Shown: positions 26,420 to 36,270, counted from the stretch's first letter. The stretch: 64,000 nt of DNA from Campylobacter concisus (GCF_002913225.1 NZ_PPAW01000023.1:1-64000), one strand, 5' to 3'. The notes: generated from the sequence alone by a model not told the origin. Program-made: numbers and translations.

Positions 26420-27660
26420 TAATTTTTATAAGCGTATTTTTTAGCACGCATCTGCTTGCAGATGACAACAAAAGTGTAAATTTACGCCTAATGCAAGCTC
26501 TCATCTCGCAAGATAGTGGCGATGTAAATGCTAGCATCCAGACCTATCTTGGGCTTTTTAAAGAGACAAATCAAAAGACCTATCTAAAAGAGGCGATCAA
26601 GCTAGCCTTTGCCACAAAAAATGAAAATTTAGATAGCCTCATGGCTGAGGGCGAGAAGAGCTTAAAAGATGATAGCGATTTTATCAGGATTAAGGTTGCA
26701 AATTTAGTCAATCTATCTAAGCTAAACGAGGCAAAAGAGCTTATGCAAGAGCTTGCCACAAAAGAGCCAAATGCTCAAAATTTGCTCATGCTTGGCACTA
26801 TTTGTATGATGCAAAATGATACGGTAACGGCGCTAAAATACTTTGAAGAGGCATACTCGCTAAAGCCTGAAGAGGAGAATTTGCTCCGCATCGTTGATAT
26901 ACTTTTAAACCGCATGGACAATGTAAATGATGCGACAAAATACCTCGAGAAATTCCGCGAGGAGCAGGGCTGCACTCAAAAGACATGCGAGCTTTTGGCT
27001 GAAATTTACTCTCAGCAAAGAAATTTCCCAAAGGTGATCGAGCTTTTTGAAGAGATATACGACATCACTCACGACACCTCTTATCTTGACAAGATCGTGC
27101 AGTATTTTGTCTATGCTAAAAATTATAAAGCGGCTATTGAAATTTTGAAAAAATATGGCTACAACGACGCTACGCTGATGGATCTTTACGCTGCGACTGG
27201 AAATTTTGGCGATGCATACGTTTTAGCGGTTAAAATTTATAACGATAGCAGGGATCTAAATTTCTTAGCAAAGGCTGCCATCTACGAATATGAGATGAAC
27301 AAAGATAGCCTAGATGAGAAAAAGATCACTGATATCTTAGATAAATTTGAAGCTAGCGTGCCAAAGCTTAATAACGATATGTTTTTTAACTACTACGGCT
27401 ACTTGCTCATTGATCACGAGATAGACCCTAGAAAGGGTGTGGAGATGGTGCAAAAAGCACTTGAGATCTCGCCAGACTCGCCTTACTATGAGGACTCGCT
27501 AGCGTGGGGTTATTTCAAGCTTGGCGAGTGCAAAAAGGCAAAGGGCATAATGATGCACGCTATGAAAGATGTTGATTTTAAGGCTTCAAAAGAGGCAAAG
27601 GAGCACTTGCACCTCATCGAGCGCTGCATAATAAATTTAAACAAAAGGCTTAAAAAATGA
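26398..27660 (+). CDS. periplasmic tetratricopeptide-repeat protein
   Basis: A 420-residue protein with a signal peptide ([21 protein letters not shown], cleavage near residue 21) followed by repeated helical pairs of TPR type. Examples are [33 protein letters not shown] and [32 protein letters not shown] proteins usually scaffold complexes. Proteins like this are often annotated as lipoprotein- or pilus-linked, but no lipobox is present here. The ATG lies inside the end of the previous gene, and the stop overlaps trpC. Confidence 0.82.
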   Translation: MHWRKILIIFISVFFSTHLLADDNKSVNLRLMQALISQDSGDVNASIQTYLGLFKETNQKTYLKEAIKLAFATKNENLDSLMAEGEKSLKDDSDFIRIKVANLVNLSKLNEAKELMQELATKEPNAQNLLMLGTICMMQNDTVTALKYFEEAYSLKPEEENLLRIVDILLNRMDNVNDATKYLEKFREEQGCTQKTCELLAEIYSQQRNFPKVIELFEEIYDITHDTSYLDKIVQYFVYAKNYKAAIEILKKYGYNDATLMDLYAATGNFGDAYVLAVKIYNDSRDLNFLAKAAIYEYEMNKDSLDEKKITDILDKFEASVPKLNNDMFFNYYGYLLIDHEIDPRKGVEMVQKALEISPDSPYYEDSLAWGYFKLGECKKAKGIMMHAMKDVDFKASKEAKEHLHLIERCIINLNKRLKK

Positions 27661-28442
27661 TACTTGATGAGATCATAAAAAAGACAAAAGAGGATCTAAA
27701 AAAGCGAAAAGCTGACTATCCACAGGAGTGGCTAGGTCGCTCGCTCGCATACAACCCATACGTGCCAAGAGACGTTCTAAGCGCACTTAGATCAAGTAAA
27801 GATGAGCCTATAAAGATCATAGCCGAGATAAAAAAAGCAAGCCCAAGCAAGGGCGTGATAAGAGAGGACTTCGAGCCGATAAAAATAGCGCAGGAGTACG
27901 AGCAGTACGCAAATGCTTTTAGTATTTTAACTGAGCCTCATTGGTTTAAGGGCGATATAGAGTACATCACCCAGGTGCGCCGCTACGCTTCAAGGCCGAT
28001 CCTTAGAAAAGACTTTATCGTTGATAAGTATCAAATTTTAGAAGCACTTGTTTATGGAGCGGACTTTATCCTGCTCATCGCCAAAGCACTAACGCAAGGC
28101 GAGCTAAAAGAACTACTTGAGTACGCGCACCACTTGGGGCTTGAGGTCTTAGTAGAGACCCATGACGCGAGCGATGTGAAAAAGGCGATCTTTGCAGGAG
28201 CAAATATAATAGGGATAAATCATAGAAATTTAGATGATTTTACGATGGATATGAGCCTTTGCGAGAAGCTCGTGCCGCTTTTGCCAAATGGCAAGATAAT
28301 AGTCGCAGAAAGCGGACTTTACGAGCATGAGCAGCTTCGCGAGCTAAGTAAGATCGGAGTTGATGCTTTCTTGATCGGAGAGCATTTTATGAGACAAGAT
28401 GATATAAAAAATGCCGTTAAAAAGATAAAGGAGGGCGAGTGA
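27657..28442 (+). CDS. trpC: indole-3-glycerol-phosphate synthase
   Basis: TrpC closes the indole ring in tryptophan synthesis, converting carboxyphenylaminodeoxyribulose phosphate to indole-3-glycerol phosphate. The 261-residue TIM-barrel protein carries [17 protein letters not shown] (catalytic lysine strand), [40 protein letters not shown], and VAESGL...[13 protein letters not shown]. It is separated from other trp genes and lies in an operon of unrelated genes, overlapping each neighbour. No fusion with TrpF is present. Confidence 0.96.
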   Translation: MILDEIIKKTKEDLKKRKADYPQEWLGRSLAYNPYVPRDVLSALRSSKDEPIKIIAEIKKASPSKGVIREDFEPIKIAQEYEQYANAFSILTEPHWFKGDIEYITQVRRYASRPILRKDFIVDKYQILEALVYGADFILLIAKALTQGELKELLEYAHHLGLEVLVETHDASDVKKAIFAGANIIGINHRNLDDFTMDMSLCEKLVPLLPNGKIIVAESGLYEHEQLRELSKIGVDAFLIGEHFMRQDDIKNAVKKIKEGE

Positions 28443-28927
28443 TGCAGCACCTTTGTGCCCCTTGGAGAAGCGAGTATTTCAGCGCAAAAAAAGATAGTTG
28501 CGTATTTTGCGAGGTGATAAATTCAAAAGAGGACGACGAGAAAAATGGCGTGCTTTTTCGTGCTAAGCACTGCTTTGGGATCATGAATTTATATCCGTAT
28601 TCGCCAGGACATTTTATGATCATACCAAACCACCACACCGACAAGATCGAGGAGCTTGACGAGCAGACGTGGTTTGAGATGAGTAAATTTGTAAGGCTTG
28701 GGGTTGAAATTTTAAAGCGTGAGCTTCACGCACAGGGCGTAAATATCGGTATGAATTTAGGCAAGGCAGCAGGCGCTGGCATAGCTGAGCACGTGCACTA
28801 TCACCTTGTGCCAAGGTGGAGCGGGGATACAAATTTCGTCACAACGATCGCTGATGTGAGAGTAAATGGCACGCCTTTTCATCCGCTTTATCAAAAGCTA
28901 AAAAAGGCTTTTAGTGGCGTTATTTGA
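28442..28927 (+). CDS. HIT-family nucleotide hydrolase/transferase
   Basis: A 161-residue histidine-triad protein. The active-site triad is EHVHYHLVPRW (about 116-126). An N-terminal CVFCEV pair of cysteines may bind zinc, as in Fhit/AP4A-type members. HIT proteins hydrolyse or transfer nucleotide phosphates; the particular substrate is unknown. I chose the ATG at 28442 (TGATG with the trpC stop) rather than the GTG three bases upstream. The C-terminus overlaps the next gene by 14 bases. Confidence 0.9.
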   Translation: MQHLCAPWRSEYFSAKKDSCVFCEVINSKEDDEKNGVLFRAKHCFGIMNLYPYSPGHFMIIPNHHTDKIEELDEQTWFEMSKFVRLGVEILKRELHAQGVNIGMNLGKAAGAGIAEHVHYHLVPRWSGDTNFVTTIADVRVNGTPFHPLYQKLKKAFSGVI

Positions 28928-29921
28928 GATTGACATAGAGCAGTGGCTTGAAAAAAGAGGCGAGTTTGAAGTCCTAATAGACGCTAGATCGCCGCATGAG
29001 TATGCCTACTCGCACATAAAAGATGCGATAAATTTATACGCGCTTGATGATGCTGAGCACAAAGAGGTAGGCACGATCTACAAAAGTGACAGAGCCCTAG
29101 CAAAGAGCCTTGGTGCAAAATACATCTGCAAAAATTTGCAAAATATCATCGACGAGGTCTATAAAAGGTGCAGGGTCGGCTCAGCTATTGGCATCTACTG
29201 CGCAAAGGGCGGACTTAGATCAAGCTCGGTTGGCTTTGTGCTAAGCATGATAGGATATAGGGTTTTTAGGCTAAATGGCGGCTACAAGGCTTATAGAAAC
29301 CATGTTTTGGAGTTTTTTGAGCGTCCGCTAACAACTAAATTTATAACCCTTTTTGGCAACACTGGCTGCTATAAAAGTAAGCTTATAAGGGCACTTTCGC
29401 CATCAATAGACCTTGAAGCGATGGCAAATCACCTAGGCTCAGTTTTTGGCGCGATAAACGGCGCGCAGCCAAGCCAAAAGTGCTTTGAAGATGCGTTATT
29501 TGAGGAGCTTTCTGCACTAAAAGATCAAATTTGCTTTATCGAGGGTGAGAGCAGAAGGATCGGCTCGCTAACACTTCCAAAAAGCCTTTATGAAGCGATG
29601 AGAAGAGGCATCTGCGTTGAGATTAGCGCGAGCTTGGAGAATAGAATTTCTTGCATCACAAGCGACTATAAAAGTGTGGATAAAACCTTTTTTGATGAGT
29701 GTATAAAGAAAATTTCGCCCTTTATCGACAAAGAAGCCAGAGATGAGGCGGTGGCTAAATTTAACGAAAACGACATCGCCAAAGTGGCTGAAATTTTACT
29801 TACAAAATACTACGACAAGGTCTATAAGAAAAATGAAAACATTGATGTTTTTGTAAGCTCTGATGATCTTGACGAGGCAGTAAAAAAGCTAAATTTGATA
29901 AGAGCTGAGGCGAAAATTTAA
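28914..29921 (+). CDS. mnmH: tRNA 2-selenouridine synthase (SelU/MnmH)
   Basis: MnmH replaces sulfur with selenium at the wobble 2-thiouridine of certain tRNAs, using selenophosphate. The 335-residue protein has an N-terminal rhodanese domain (LIDARSPHEY, catalytic Cys96 in GIYCAKGGLRSSS) and a C-terminal P-loop domain. The P-loop is FGNTGCYKS (147-155): the usual glycine before the lysine is a tyrosine, while Lys and Ser are kept. The GTG start lies inside the HIT gene. The rhodanese/P-loop order is diagnostic. Confidence 0.9.
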   Translation: MALFEIDIEQWLEKRGEFEVLIDARSPHEYAYSHIKDAINLYALDDAEHKEVGTIYKSDRALAKSLGAKYICKNLQNIIDEVYKRCRVGSAIGIYCAKGGLRSSSVGFVLSMIGYRVFRLNGGYKAYRNHVLEFFERPLTTKFITLFGNTGCYKSKLIRALSPSIDLEAMANHLGSVFGAINGAQPSQKCFEDALFEELSALKDQICFIEGESRRIGSLTLPKSLYEAMRRGICVEISASLENRISCITSDYKSVDKTFFDECIKKISPFIDKEARDEAVAKFNENDIAKVAEILLTKYYDKVYKKNENIDVFVSSDDLDEAVKKLNLIRAEAKI

Positions 29922-30396
29922 ACCCCTTTGACGCTTTGTTTGGGCTAAATTTCATCTATAAATTTAAATTTGCTCTCTTTTGACTTGGTTAAATTTACTT
30001 TTAAATTTAAAAATTGCTAGATCAAATTCGCTCTTAAGTTTAAAATAGACCTCTTTTTGCACTTAAAATGGCTTAGTTTAAGGCTATTTTTATATCAGAA
30101 CATAAGATTTCTTGCTATTTTTGTGAAATTTCTAGTTAAATTTATCTGTTTATCTGGGATTGGCTGGATTGGCTGGATTGGCTGGATTGGCTGAAAAGCC
30201 ACGCCAAAATTTACACCGACAAACTCAAATTTAAAAATTTACCGCTCAAATTTCTTAAAATACTAAAAATATTACGTTAAATTATATGTAAAATACTTTG
30301 TAATATCCTTGCTTCAGCGTTAAAATTTTTTCAAAGAATTTAAGATAACGCCCAAATTTCGCTAAAAAGTTAAAATGGATTTAAAATGCTTTGGGA
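29922..30396. other. AT-rich spacer before ilvI, with no gene seen
   Basis: About 475 bases without a supported gene. It is rich in AAATTTA-type words and short T-runs. The only clear structure is the 9-bp tandem repeat at 30158-30193. No tRNA, riboswitch or leader-peptide attenuator was recognised ahead of the acetolactate synthase genes. Confidence 0.7.
30158..30193. repeat. 9-bp tandem repeat, four perfect units
   Basis: GATTGGCTG occurs four times in a row without change, in the spacer between mnmH and ilvI. It is GC-richer than its surroundings. The period of three codons would read Asp-Trp-Leu, but no start codon opens that frame, so it is treated as non-coding. Confidence 0.95.
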
Positions 30397-30402
30397 TATA
30401 AT
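30397..30402 (+). promoter_or_regulatory. -10 box of the ilvI-ilvH-lpxD promoter
   Basis: TTTGGGATATAATTTGCG contains a perfect TATAAT, 30 bases before the ilvI ATG. It probably drives the three overlapping genes that follow. Confidence 0.6.
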
Positions 30403-30432
30403 TTGCGATAAATTTATCAAAAGGCTAAAGTG

Positions 30433-32130
30433 ATGATAAAACAAATTTCTGGTTCGCAGATGATAAGCGAAGCCTTGCACGAAGAGGGCGTTGACATAGT
30501 CTTTGGCTATCCAGGCGGCGCAGCCTTAAATATCTACGACGAGACATATAAACAAACTTATTTTAAGCATGTCTTGGTTCGCCACGAGCAAGCGGCCGTG
30601 CACGCAGCAGACGGATACGCAAGGGTTAGCGGCAAAGTGGGCGTTGCATTTGTGACAAGTGGTCCTGGCTTTACAAACGCAGTTACAGGCCTTGCTACGG
30701 CTTACAGCGACAGCATCCCAGTTGTGCTTATAAGTGGTCAAGTACCAACCTTTATGATCGGCACAGATGCATTTCAAGAGATCGATGCGGTCGGAATTTC
30801 ACGCCCCTGTGTCAAACACAACTTCTTAGTAAATAGCGTCGAGGAGCTACCTCGCATCATAAAAGAGGCGTTTTACATCGCAAGATCAGGCCGCCCAGGA
30901 CCAGTTCATATCGACATCCCAAAAAACGTCACTTCAAGGCTTGGCGACTTTGTCTATCCAAAAGAAATTTCTATCCCAAGCTACAAGCCGACCTACAAAG
31001 GCAACTCTAAGCAGATCAAAAAAGCAGCTGCTGTGATAAATGAAGCAAAGAGACCACTTCTTTATATAGGCGGCGGTGCAGTCGCGTCAAATGCTAGCGA
31101 GATCATCCGTAAATTTATGCAAAAAACAGGCATTCCAGCAGTCGAGACACTTATGGCTCTTGGCGTGCTTGACGCAAAAGATGAGCTAAATTTAGGCATG
31201 GCGGGCATGCACGGCAGCTACGCTTCAAATATGGCGCTTAGCGAGTGCGACCTTCTCATCTCACTTGGCGCTAGATTTTGCGATAGGGTCACAGGCAAAA
31301 CTGACGAGTTTGCCAAACATGCAAAGATCATCCATATCGACATCGATCCAAGCTCTATCTCAAAGATCATAAACGCCCATTTTCCGATAGTTGGCGACCT
31401 TACAAACGTGCTAAGCGAGCTTTATGAGGAGGTGAAAGGTGAGCCTAAAAACTATGCGCCTTGGAGAGAAATTTTAGATAGATATCAAAAGCTAAATCCT
31501 CTTGGCTACACAGATAGTGACAAGGTCTTAAAGCCTCAATGGGTGGTTGAAGAGACCGCAAAAATAGTTGGCCCTGAGGCTATCATCGCAACTGACGTTG
31601 GTCAGCACCAGATGTGGGTAGCGCAGTTTTATCCATTTAACCGCGCAAGGCAGCTTGTCACAAGTGGCGGTCTTGGCACGATGGGATACGGCCTCCCTGC
31701 AGCGATCGGAGCAAAGTGCGCTATGCCTGATAATCTAGTCATAAATTTCACCGGCGACGGCTCGATACTTATGAATATCCAAGAGTTGATGACCGCTTAT
31801 GAGACAAATGTCCCTGTCATAAACATCATCTTAAACAACAACTTCCTAGGCATGGTGCGCCAGTGGCAGACATTTTTCTATGAAAAGCGCTACTCATCGA
31901 CTGATCTTAGCTTGCAGCCTGATTTTGTAAAGATCGCTGAGGGATTTGGCGGCGTTGGCTTTGTTTGCAAGAGCAAAGATGAGTTTAAAAAGGCTTTAAA
32001 AGAGGCGATCAAGAGCAAAAAATCAGCTCTTATCGATGTTAGGATCGACCGCTTTGAAGACGTGCTTCCTATGGTTCCAGCAGGGGCTGCGATTTATAAT
32101 ATGATATTAAAGAGCAAGGAAGAAAAATGA
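30433..32130 (+). CDS. ilvI: acetolactate synthase, large (catalytic) subunit
   Basis: This thiamine-diphosphate enzyme makes acetolactate or acetohydroxybutyrate for valine, leucine and isoleucine. The 565-residue protein has the N-terminal domain with the catalytic glutamate (VFGYPGGAALNIYDE, then RHEQAAVHAADGYAR). It also has an FAD-associated central domain and the ThDP motif (GDGSILMNIQELMTAYETNVPVINIILNNN, GDG...NN). I chose ATG 30433 over the GTG three bases earlier. It overlaps the small-subunit gene by 4 bases. It could equally be named ilvB. Confidence 0.96.
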   Translation: MIKQISGSQMISEALHEEGVDIVFGYPGGAALNIYDETYKQTYFKHVLVRHEQAAVHAADGYARVSGKVGVAFVTSGPGFTNAVTGLATAYSDSIPVVLISGQVPTFMIGTDAFQEIDAVGISRPCVKHNFLVNSVEELPRIIKEAFYIARSGRPGPVHIDIPKNVTSRLGDFVYPKEISIPSYKPTYKGNSKQIKKAAAVINEAKRPLLYIGGGAVASNASEIIRKFMQKTGIPAVETLMALGVLDAKDELNLGMAGMHGSYASNMALSECDLLISLGARFCDRVTGKTDEFAKHAKIIHIDIDPSSISKIINAHFPIVGDLTNVLSELYEEVKGEPKNYAPWREILDRYQKLNPLGYTDSDKVLKPQWVVEETAKIVGPEAIIATDVGQHQMWVAQFYPFNRARQLVTSGGLGTMGYGLPAAIGAKCAMPDNLVINFTGDGSILMNIQELMTAYETNVPVINIILNNNFLGMVRQWQTFFYEKRYSSTDLSLQPDFVKIAEGFGGVGFVCKSKDEFKKALKEAIKSKKSALIDVRIDRFEDVLPMVPAGAAIYNMILKSKEEK

Positions 32131-32594
32131 GTATCAGAAGAACGATTTCGGTTATAGTTTTAAATGAACATGGCGTTTTAGCTAGGATTTCTGGGCTTTT
32201 TGCGGGCAGGGGCTACAACATCGACACGCTCACAGTCGCTCCGATACCTGAGAGCAACTTCTCAAGGCTAAGCATCGTCACAAGCGGCGATGAGAGAGTT
32301 TTAGAGCAGATCGTAAAACAGCTTCACAAGCTCATCCCAACATATAAAGTCATAGAAAGTGGCGAATTTGTCGAAAAAGAGATGGCACTTGTGAAAATCC
32401 CGCTTGGTGAAAATTTCGCTGGTCTTGAGGTGATACTAAAGACATACAATGGCATCGTCACAAACACAAATGAAAACTACATCGTTGTCATGGTGGCTGA
32501 CGATGCGAGCAGGATAGAGAGCTTTTTAAAATCGATCAAGAAATTTAACCCAGTTGATGTCGTGCGCGGCGGATCTGTGATAATGGATATATGA
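32127..32594 (+). CDS. ilvH: acetolactate synthase, small (regulatory) subunit
   Basis: The small subunit activates the catalytic subunit and confers valine feedback inhibition. The 155-residue protein has an N-terminal ACT domain (TISVIVLNEHGVLARISGLFAGRGYNIDTLTVAPI) and the second ALS small-subunit domain with GEFVEKEMALVKI and VDVVRGGSVIMDI. It overlaps ilvI and lpxD by 4 bases each, and this order matches C. jejuni. Confidence 0.96.
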   Translation: MSIRRTISVIVLNEHGVLARISGLFAGRGYNIDTLTVAPIPESNFSRLSIVTSGDERVLEQIVKQLHKLIPTYKVIESGEFVEKEMALVKIPLGENFAGLEVILKTYNGIVTNTNENYIVVMVADDASRIESFLKSIKKFNPVDVVRGGSVIMDI

Positions 32595-33547
32595 TGAAAC
32601 TAAGCGAAATAGCCTTAAAAGTAAATGCTACTTTTAGCGGAGAAGATCTTGAAATTTTTGCTCTAAATTCTTTAAAAAATGCAAATAAAGCTGAGCTAAC
32701 ATACTGCGATGGCGAGAAAAATGCTAAATTTATAAGCACTTCAAACGCTGGAGCCATCTTGGTGACAAAATCGCTTTTAGACTTAGTGCCAGCTGGCATG
32801 GTAGCGCTTGTGTGCGACAACCCGCACCTTGCGTTTGCTATCCTTAGCAAAATTTACGCTAAGCCACTTTTTTGCAAGCCAAAACCATCAAATATCGCCG
32901 AGAGTGCAACTATAATGCCAAATGTCTATATCGGCTCAAACGTGAGCGTGGGCGAAAACACGATAGTGATGGCTGGGGCGTTTTTGGGCGATAACGTGAG
33001 TGTCGGCAAAAACTGCATCATCCACCCAAACGTCGTCATCTATAATGACTGCGTGGTGGGCAACGAGTGCCACCTGCTAGCAAACTGCGTCATCGGCAGC
33101 GACGGCTTTGGTTATGCGCATACAAAAACTGGTGAGCATGTGAAAATTTATCACAATGGCAATGTTGTTTTGGGCGATTTTGTCGAGATCGGCGCTTGCA
33201 CGACGATAGATCGTGGCGTTTTTGAAAGCACAATGATCGCAAACTACACAAAGATAGATAATCTTGTTCAAATAGGCCATAACTGCGAGCTTGGAAATGG
33301 CTGCCTCATCGTATCACAAACTGGGCTTGCTGGCTCAACAGTGCTAGGCAGAAACGTCGTAATGGGCGGACAAAGTGGCTCGGCCGGTCACGTAAAAGTG
33401 GGCGACTTTGCGCAGATTGCAGCACGTGGAGGCGTGAGCAAAGACCTACCTGGAGGCAAAAAATATGCTGGAGCTTATCCGATAATGGAGCTTTCAGAGA
33501 TGTTTAAAATCCAGGCTAAGATGATTAGATTTTTTAGAAAAAACTAA
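32591..33547 (+). CDS. lpxD: UDP-3-O-acylglucosamine N-acyltransferase LpxD
   Basis: LpxD adds the second acyl chain in lipid A synthesis at the cytoplasmic face of the inner membrane. The 318-residue protein has an N-terminal uridine-binding domain (to about residue 100). It is followed by a left-handed beta-helix of hexapeptide repeats (IGSNVSVGENTIVMAGAFLG, IHPNVVIYNDCVVG) and the active-site region IGHNCELGNG. A C-terminal helix FKIQAKMIRFFRKN closes it. It is last in the ilvI-ilvH-lpxD operon. Confidence 0.95.
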   Translation: MMKLSEIALKVNATFSGEDLEIFALNSLKNANKAELTYCDGEKNAKFISTSNAGAILVTKSLLDLVPAGMVALVCDNPHLAFAILSKIYAKPLFCKPKPSNIAESATIMPNVYIGSNVSVGENTIVMAGAFLGDNVSVGKNCIIHPNVVIYNDCVVGNECHLLANCVIGSDGFGYAHTKTGEHVKIYHNGNVVLGDFVEIGACTTIDRGVFESTMIANYTKIDNLVQIGHNCELGNGCLIVSQTGLAGSTVLGRNVVMGGQSGSAGHVKVGDFAQIAARGGVSKDLPGGKKYAGAYPIMELSEMFKIQAKMIRFFRKN

Positions 33548-33605
33548 AAATTGCAATAACGTAGCTAGAAGATCATCTCATTAAGAAAAAATAACTTCAA
33601 ATTTA

Positions 33606-33632
33606 CTTGGCAGGTTGGATCAACTTGCCAAG
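33606..33632. terminator. bidirectional hairpin between lpxD and the Pit gene
   Basis: CTTGGCAGGTTG (33606-33617) pairs with CAACTTGCCAAG (33621-33632) through 12 bp including one G-T, with a GAT loop. It lies between convergent genes. The T-tract is poor on the plus side, so termination there is inferred from stem strength. Confidence 0.6.
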
Positions 33633-33664
33633 CTTTCATATAAAATTTATACAAAAAAATATCT

Positions 33665-33707
33665 AAAAATAGGGCGGTTTAGCTATTTAGAAATATGACT
33701 AAACGCC
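33665..33707 (-). terminator. terminator hairpin at the end of the Pit gene
   Basis: On the minus strand GGCGTTTAG (33699-33707), which includes the stop codon, pairs imperfectly with CTAAACCGCC (33673-33682) and is followed by CTATTTTT. One base is bulged. Confidence 0.5.
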
Positions 33708-35237
33708 TAGAAATTTAGCAAGGGCAAAATAAAATATAGCCGATGAGATAGCAGCTGCAGGAAGCGTAATGAGCCAAGCTAAGATGATAGGTCTTACCAT
33801 TTTCCAGTTTGCATTTTTATTTACGATACCAATGCCCAAAACAGCGCCTATTAGGATATGCGTTGAGCTAACTGGTATGCCAAGCTTTGTTGCTAGAAGT
33901 ATGACGATACTTGAGGCAAGCTCCGCGCTAAAGCCAGTCGTCGGCAAAATTTCAGCTAGTTTTGAGCCAATAGTTGTGATCACTTCTTTGCCTAAAAACC
34001 AGAGTCCAACAACAAGCGAGATGCCAAAGGTTACCATTGCGATGCTTGGTATGGGTGAGCTTTCGTTTATAGAGCCAGTTTTTAGCACGTCAAGCACGGC
34101 TGCAAATGGTCCAACTGCGTTTGCGATGTCGTTTGCGCCATGTGAAAAAGCAAAAGATGAAGCGGTAAAAATTTGAAACCATGAGAAAATTCTATTGATG
34201 CTCTTTTCGCTATCGTTTTTGCTCATGACGTTTATGATAGCAAGGCTTGCAAGATACGCTAGAGCGCCGATGACAAAGATGATCCAGACTGTTTGGATGA
34301 TGCTAAAGGCTAAATTTATATGCTCAAGCCCTTTAAAAAGCATCATTGATGAGATAACCATCGCAGCAAATCCAGCGATGATAGGGATGTGCTTTTTCAT
34401 CGCTTTAAAAGTATCTATCTCTTTTTCGCTATCTTTCATGATGCGAATTTTTGAGCGGTACTCGCTGTATTCAGTGGTTTCGATCTCGTCCTCATCGATA
34501 ACTGCGATCTTTGAAAGAGTGGCTATCTGCTCCTCAGCTGGCTTTGTTTTAAGCGCTTTTATGAAGCTTTCTTTATAGGCTTTTCTCTCAGCTTTTAGCG
34601 CTTTTAAATTTGTCTTTAGCTCGTGCGTTGGCTCGATTATTTTGCTCTTTACATAGCCAAATATAATGTAAGACATCACGCCACCAAGCAGTGGTGAGAT
34701 GACCCAGCTAACGGCGATCCTGCCGATCTCGCCCCAAGAGACCATATTAAATGGCTCAGGATCTTTTATCATAAAACCCATGGCAAGTCCTGCGCCAACG
34801 ATGCCGCCAACGATCGAGTGAGTTGTCGAGACTGGCAAACCCTTTTTAGACGCATAAAATAGCCAAAGACCAGAGCTTAGAAGGGCTGAGATCATGATGA
34901 TGACAAATTTCATCGGGTTTATGTCGCTTGGAAATTTCACGATCTCGTTTCTAATGGTATTTGTAACCTCAGATCCTGCGAATATCGCACCGCTAAGCTC
35001 AAAAATAGCGGCGATAACGAGAGCTTGTTTTAGTGTGAGTGTTTTTGCGCCAACGCTTGTGCCAAAGCTGTTTGCAACGTCATTTCCGCCGATATTAAAC
35101 GCCATAAAAAGACCAAACATGCCAGCGATCAAGAATAAAAAGTAGTTATTTGTCGGGATGTATTGATAGCCCCAAACGAAAAATCCAACGCTGCAAATCG
35201 CAAAAATAACTAACGCCAAGAAGTTATCTCGAAGCAA
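33699..35237 (-). CDS. Pit-family inorganic phosphate transporter
   Basis: A 512-residue inner-membrane carrier of the PiT family, which imports phosphate with protons or sodium. The duplicated family signature is present as FNIGGNDVANSFGTSVGAKTLT (about 48-69) and FSHGANDIANAVGPFAAVL (about 366-384). Each copy is followed by the GLPVSTTHS / GIPVSSTHILIGAVLGIG loop. A charged cytoplasmic loop of about 90 residues (ELKTNLKALKAERKAYKESF...) separates the halves. It is transcribed alone, between convergent lpxD and divergent ppx-like genes. Confidence 0.93.
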   Translation of the reverse strand: MLRDNFLALVIFAICSVGFFVWGYQYIPTNNYFLFLIAGMFGLFMAFNIGGNDVANSFGTSVGAKTLTLKQALVIAAIFELSGAIFAGSEVTNTIRNEIVKFPSDINPMKFVIIMISALLSSGLWLFYASKKGLPVSTTHSIVGGIVGAGLAMGFMIKDPEPFNMVSWGEIGRIAVSWVISPLLGGVMSYIIFGYVKSKIIEPTHELKTNLKALKAERKAYKESFIKALKTKPAEEQIATLSKIAVIDEDEIETTEYSEYRSKIRIMKDSEKEIDTFKAMKKHIPIIAGFAAMVISSMMLFKGLEHINLAFSIIQTVWIIFVIGALAYLASLAIINVMSKNDSEKSINRIFSWFQIFTASSFAFSHGANDIANAVGPFAAVLDVLKTGSINESSPIPSIAMVTFGISLVVGLWFLGKEVITTIGSKLAEILPTTGFSAELASSIVILLATKLGIPVSSTHILIGAVLGIGIVNKNANWKMVRPIILAWLITLPAAAISSAIFYFALAKFLGV

Positions 35238-35367
35238 TCAAGCCCCCTTGTAAGAGTTTTTAGCAAAATTATATCTTGAAAATTATTAAAGTTTTTAGAA
35301 TTTTCTCACTTTAAATGATACTAAATTATTATATGTTAGAATTTGGCAAAAATATTAAGGATAAATT

Positions 35368-36270
35368 TTGGTTATAGCGATCGATCTTGGCTCAAACACC
35401 TTTCGCGTGGCACTTATAAAAAAAGTGCAAAATGGCTTTGGTAACGAGCAAATTTATGAAAAGATAGTTGGAGCTGCAAGGGGCTTAAACGAAAGTGGCA
35501 AGATAGGCTTGGAGGCTAAAAATAGGCTCTTTGTTGCGATAATGGAGGCTAAAAGCAAATTTGACTTTACTAAATTTAAATGCGTGGCAGTTGCGACTGA
35601 AGCTTTTAGGGTGGCATCAAATAGCGAAGAAATTTTTAGTGAGATAAGAGAGAAATTTGGCATAAATTTTCATATCATTGATGGGCAAGCTGAAGCAAAA
35701 CTTACATTTTTAGGCGTGCAAAATGCCTTAAGAAAGCTTGGCATAAATGATAAATTTAGCATCATCGACATCGGTGGTGCAAGCTCCGAGATAGGTGAAG
35801 AGGGAAAATTTATAAGCTTTAAATTTGGCATCATCACCTTTTACGAGAGGTTTAAGACGCTTGATTTGATGCAAGAAAATGCAGAAATTTATACAAAAGA
35901 GGCAAGGGAATTTCTAACAAGTCTTGACAATAGACTTATCGTGCTAACTTCTGGTGTGCCGACCACTATCGCAGCGCTAAAGCTTGGGCTAAACTACGAA
36001 AGCTATGATCCAAAAAAAGTGAGCGGGTATGAGCTTAAAAATGACGATCTTGCTTGGTTTGTAAATGAGCTTTTAAAGATGGATGATAAAAGTGCTGATG
36101 CAGCAGTTGGAAGAAGTAGAAAGTATCCGCTCATCGCTGGAACGCTGCTTTTAAAAGAGCTTTTAAGCGGGCAAAAAGCGAAATTTATAGTAATAGACGA
36201 TGGGCTTAGAGAGGGCGTTGGGGCGGCTTATCTGCAAGGCATATTTCAAGAAATTATCACAAAATTTTAG
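35368..36270 (+). CDS. Ppx/GppA-family phosphatase
   Basis: A 300-residue protein of the exopolyphosphatase/guanosine-pentaphosphate phosphatase family (actin-like ATPase fold). It has AIDLGSNTFRVALI (residues 3-16), FSIIDIGGASSEIG (about 129-142) and the C-terminal VIDDGLREGVG. It corresponds to the short form lacking the extra C-terminal HD domain, so polyphosphate or pppGpp activity cannot be distinguished. The start is TTG with AAGG 7 bases upstream. It is divergent from the Pit phosphate transporter, which suits a phosphate-related role. Confidence 0.87.
   Translation: MVIAIDLGSNTFRVALIKKVQNGFGNEQIYEKIVGAARGLNESGKIGLEAKNRLFVAIMEAKSKFDFTKFKCVAVATEAFRVASNSEEIFSEIREKFGINFHIIDGQAEAKLTFLGVQNALRKLGINDKFSIIDIGGASSEIGEEGKFISFKFGIITFYERFKTLDLMQENAEIYTKEAREFLTSLDNRLIVLTSGVPTTIAALKLGLNYESYDPKKVSGYELKNDDLAWFVNELLKMDDKSADAAVGRSRKYPLIAGTLLLKELLSGQKAKFIVIDDGLREGVGAAYLQGIFQEIITKF

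Noticed and set aside
30158..30193. Short regular repeats considered as a CRISPR remnant
   Set aside because: The units are contiguous, 9 bp long and without spacers, and no cas gene is present anywhere in the window.
33769..34176. 135-codon plus-strand frame
   Set aside because: Antisense to the Pit transporter signature region. No independent support.
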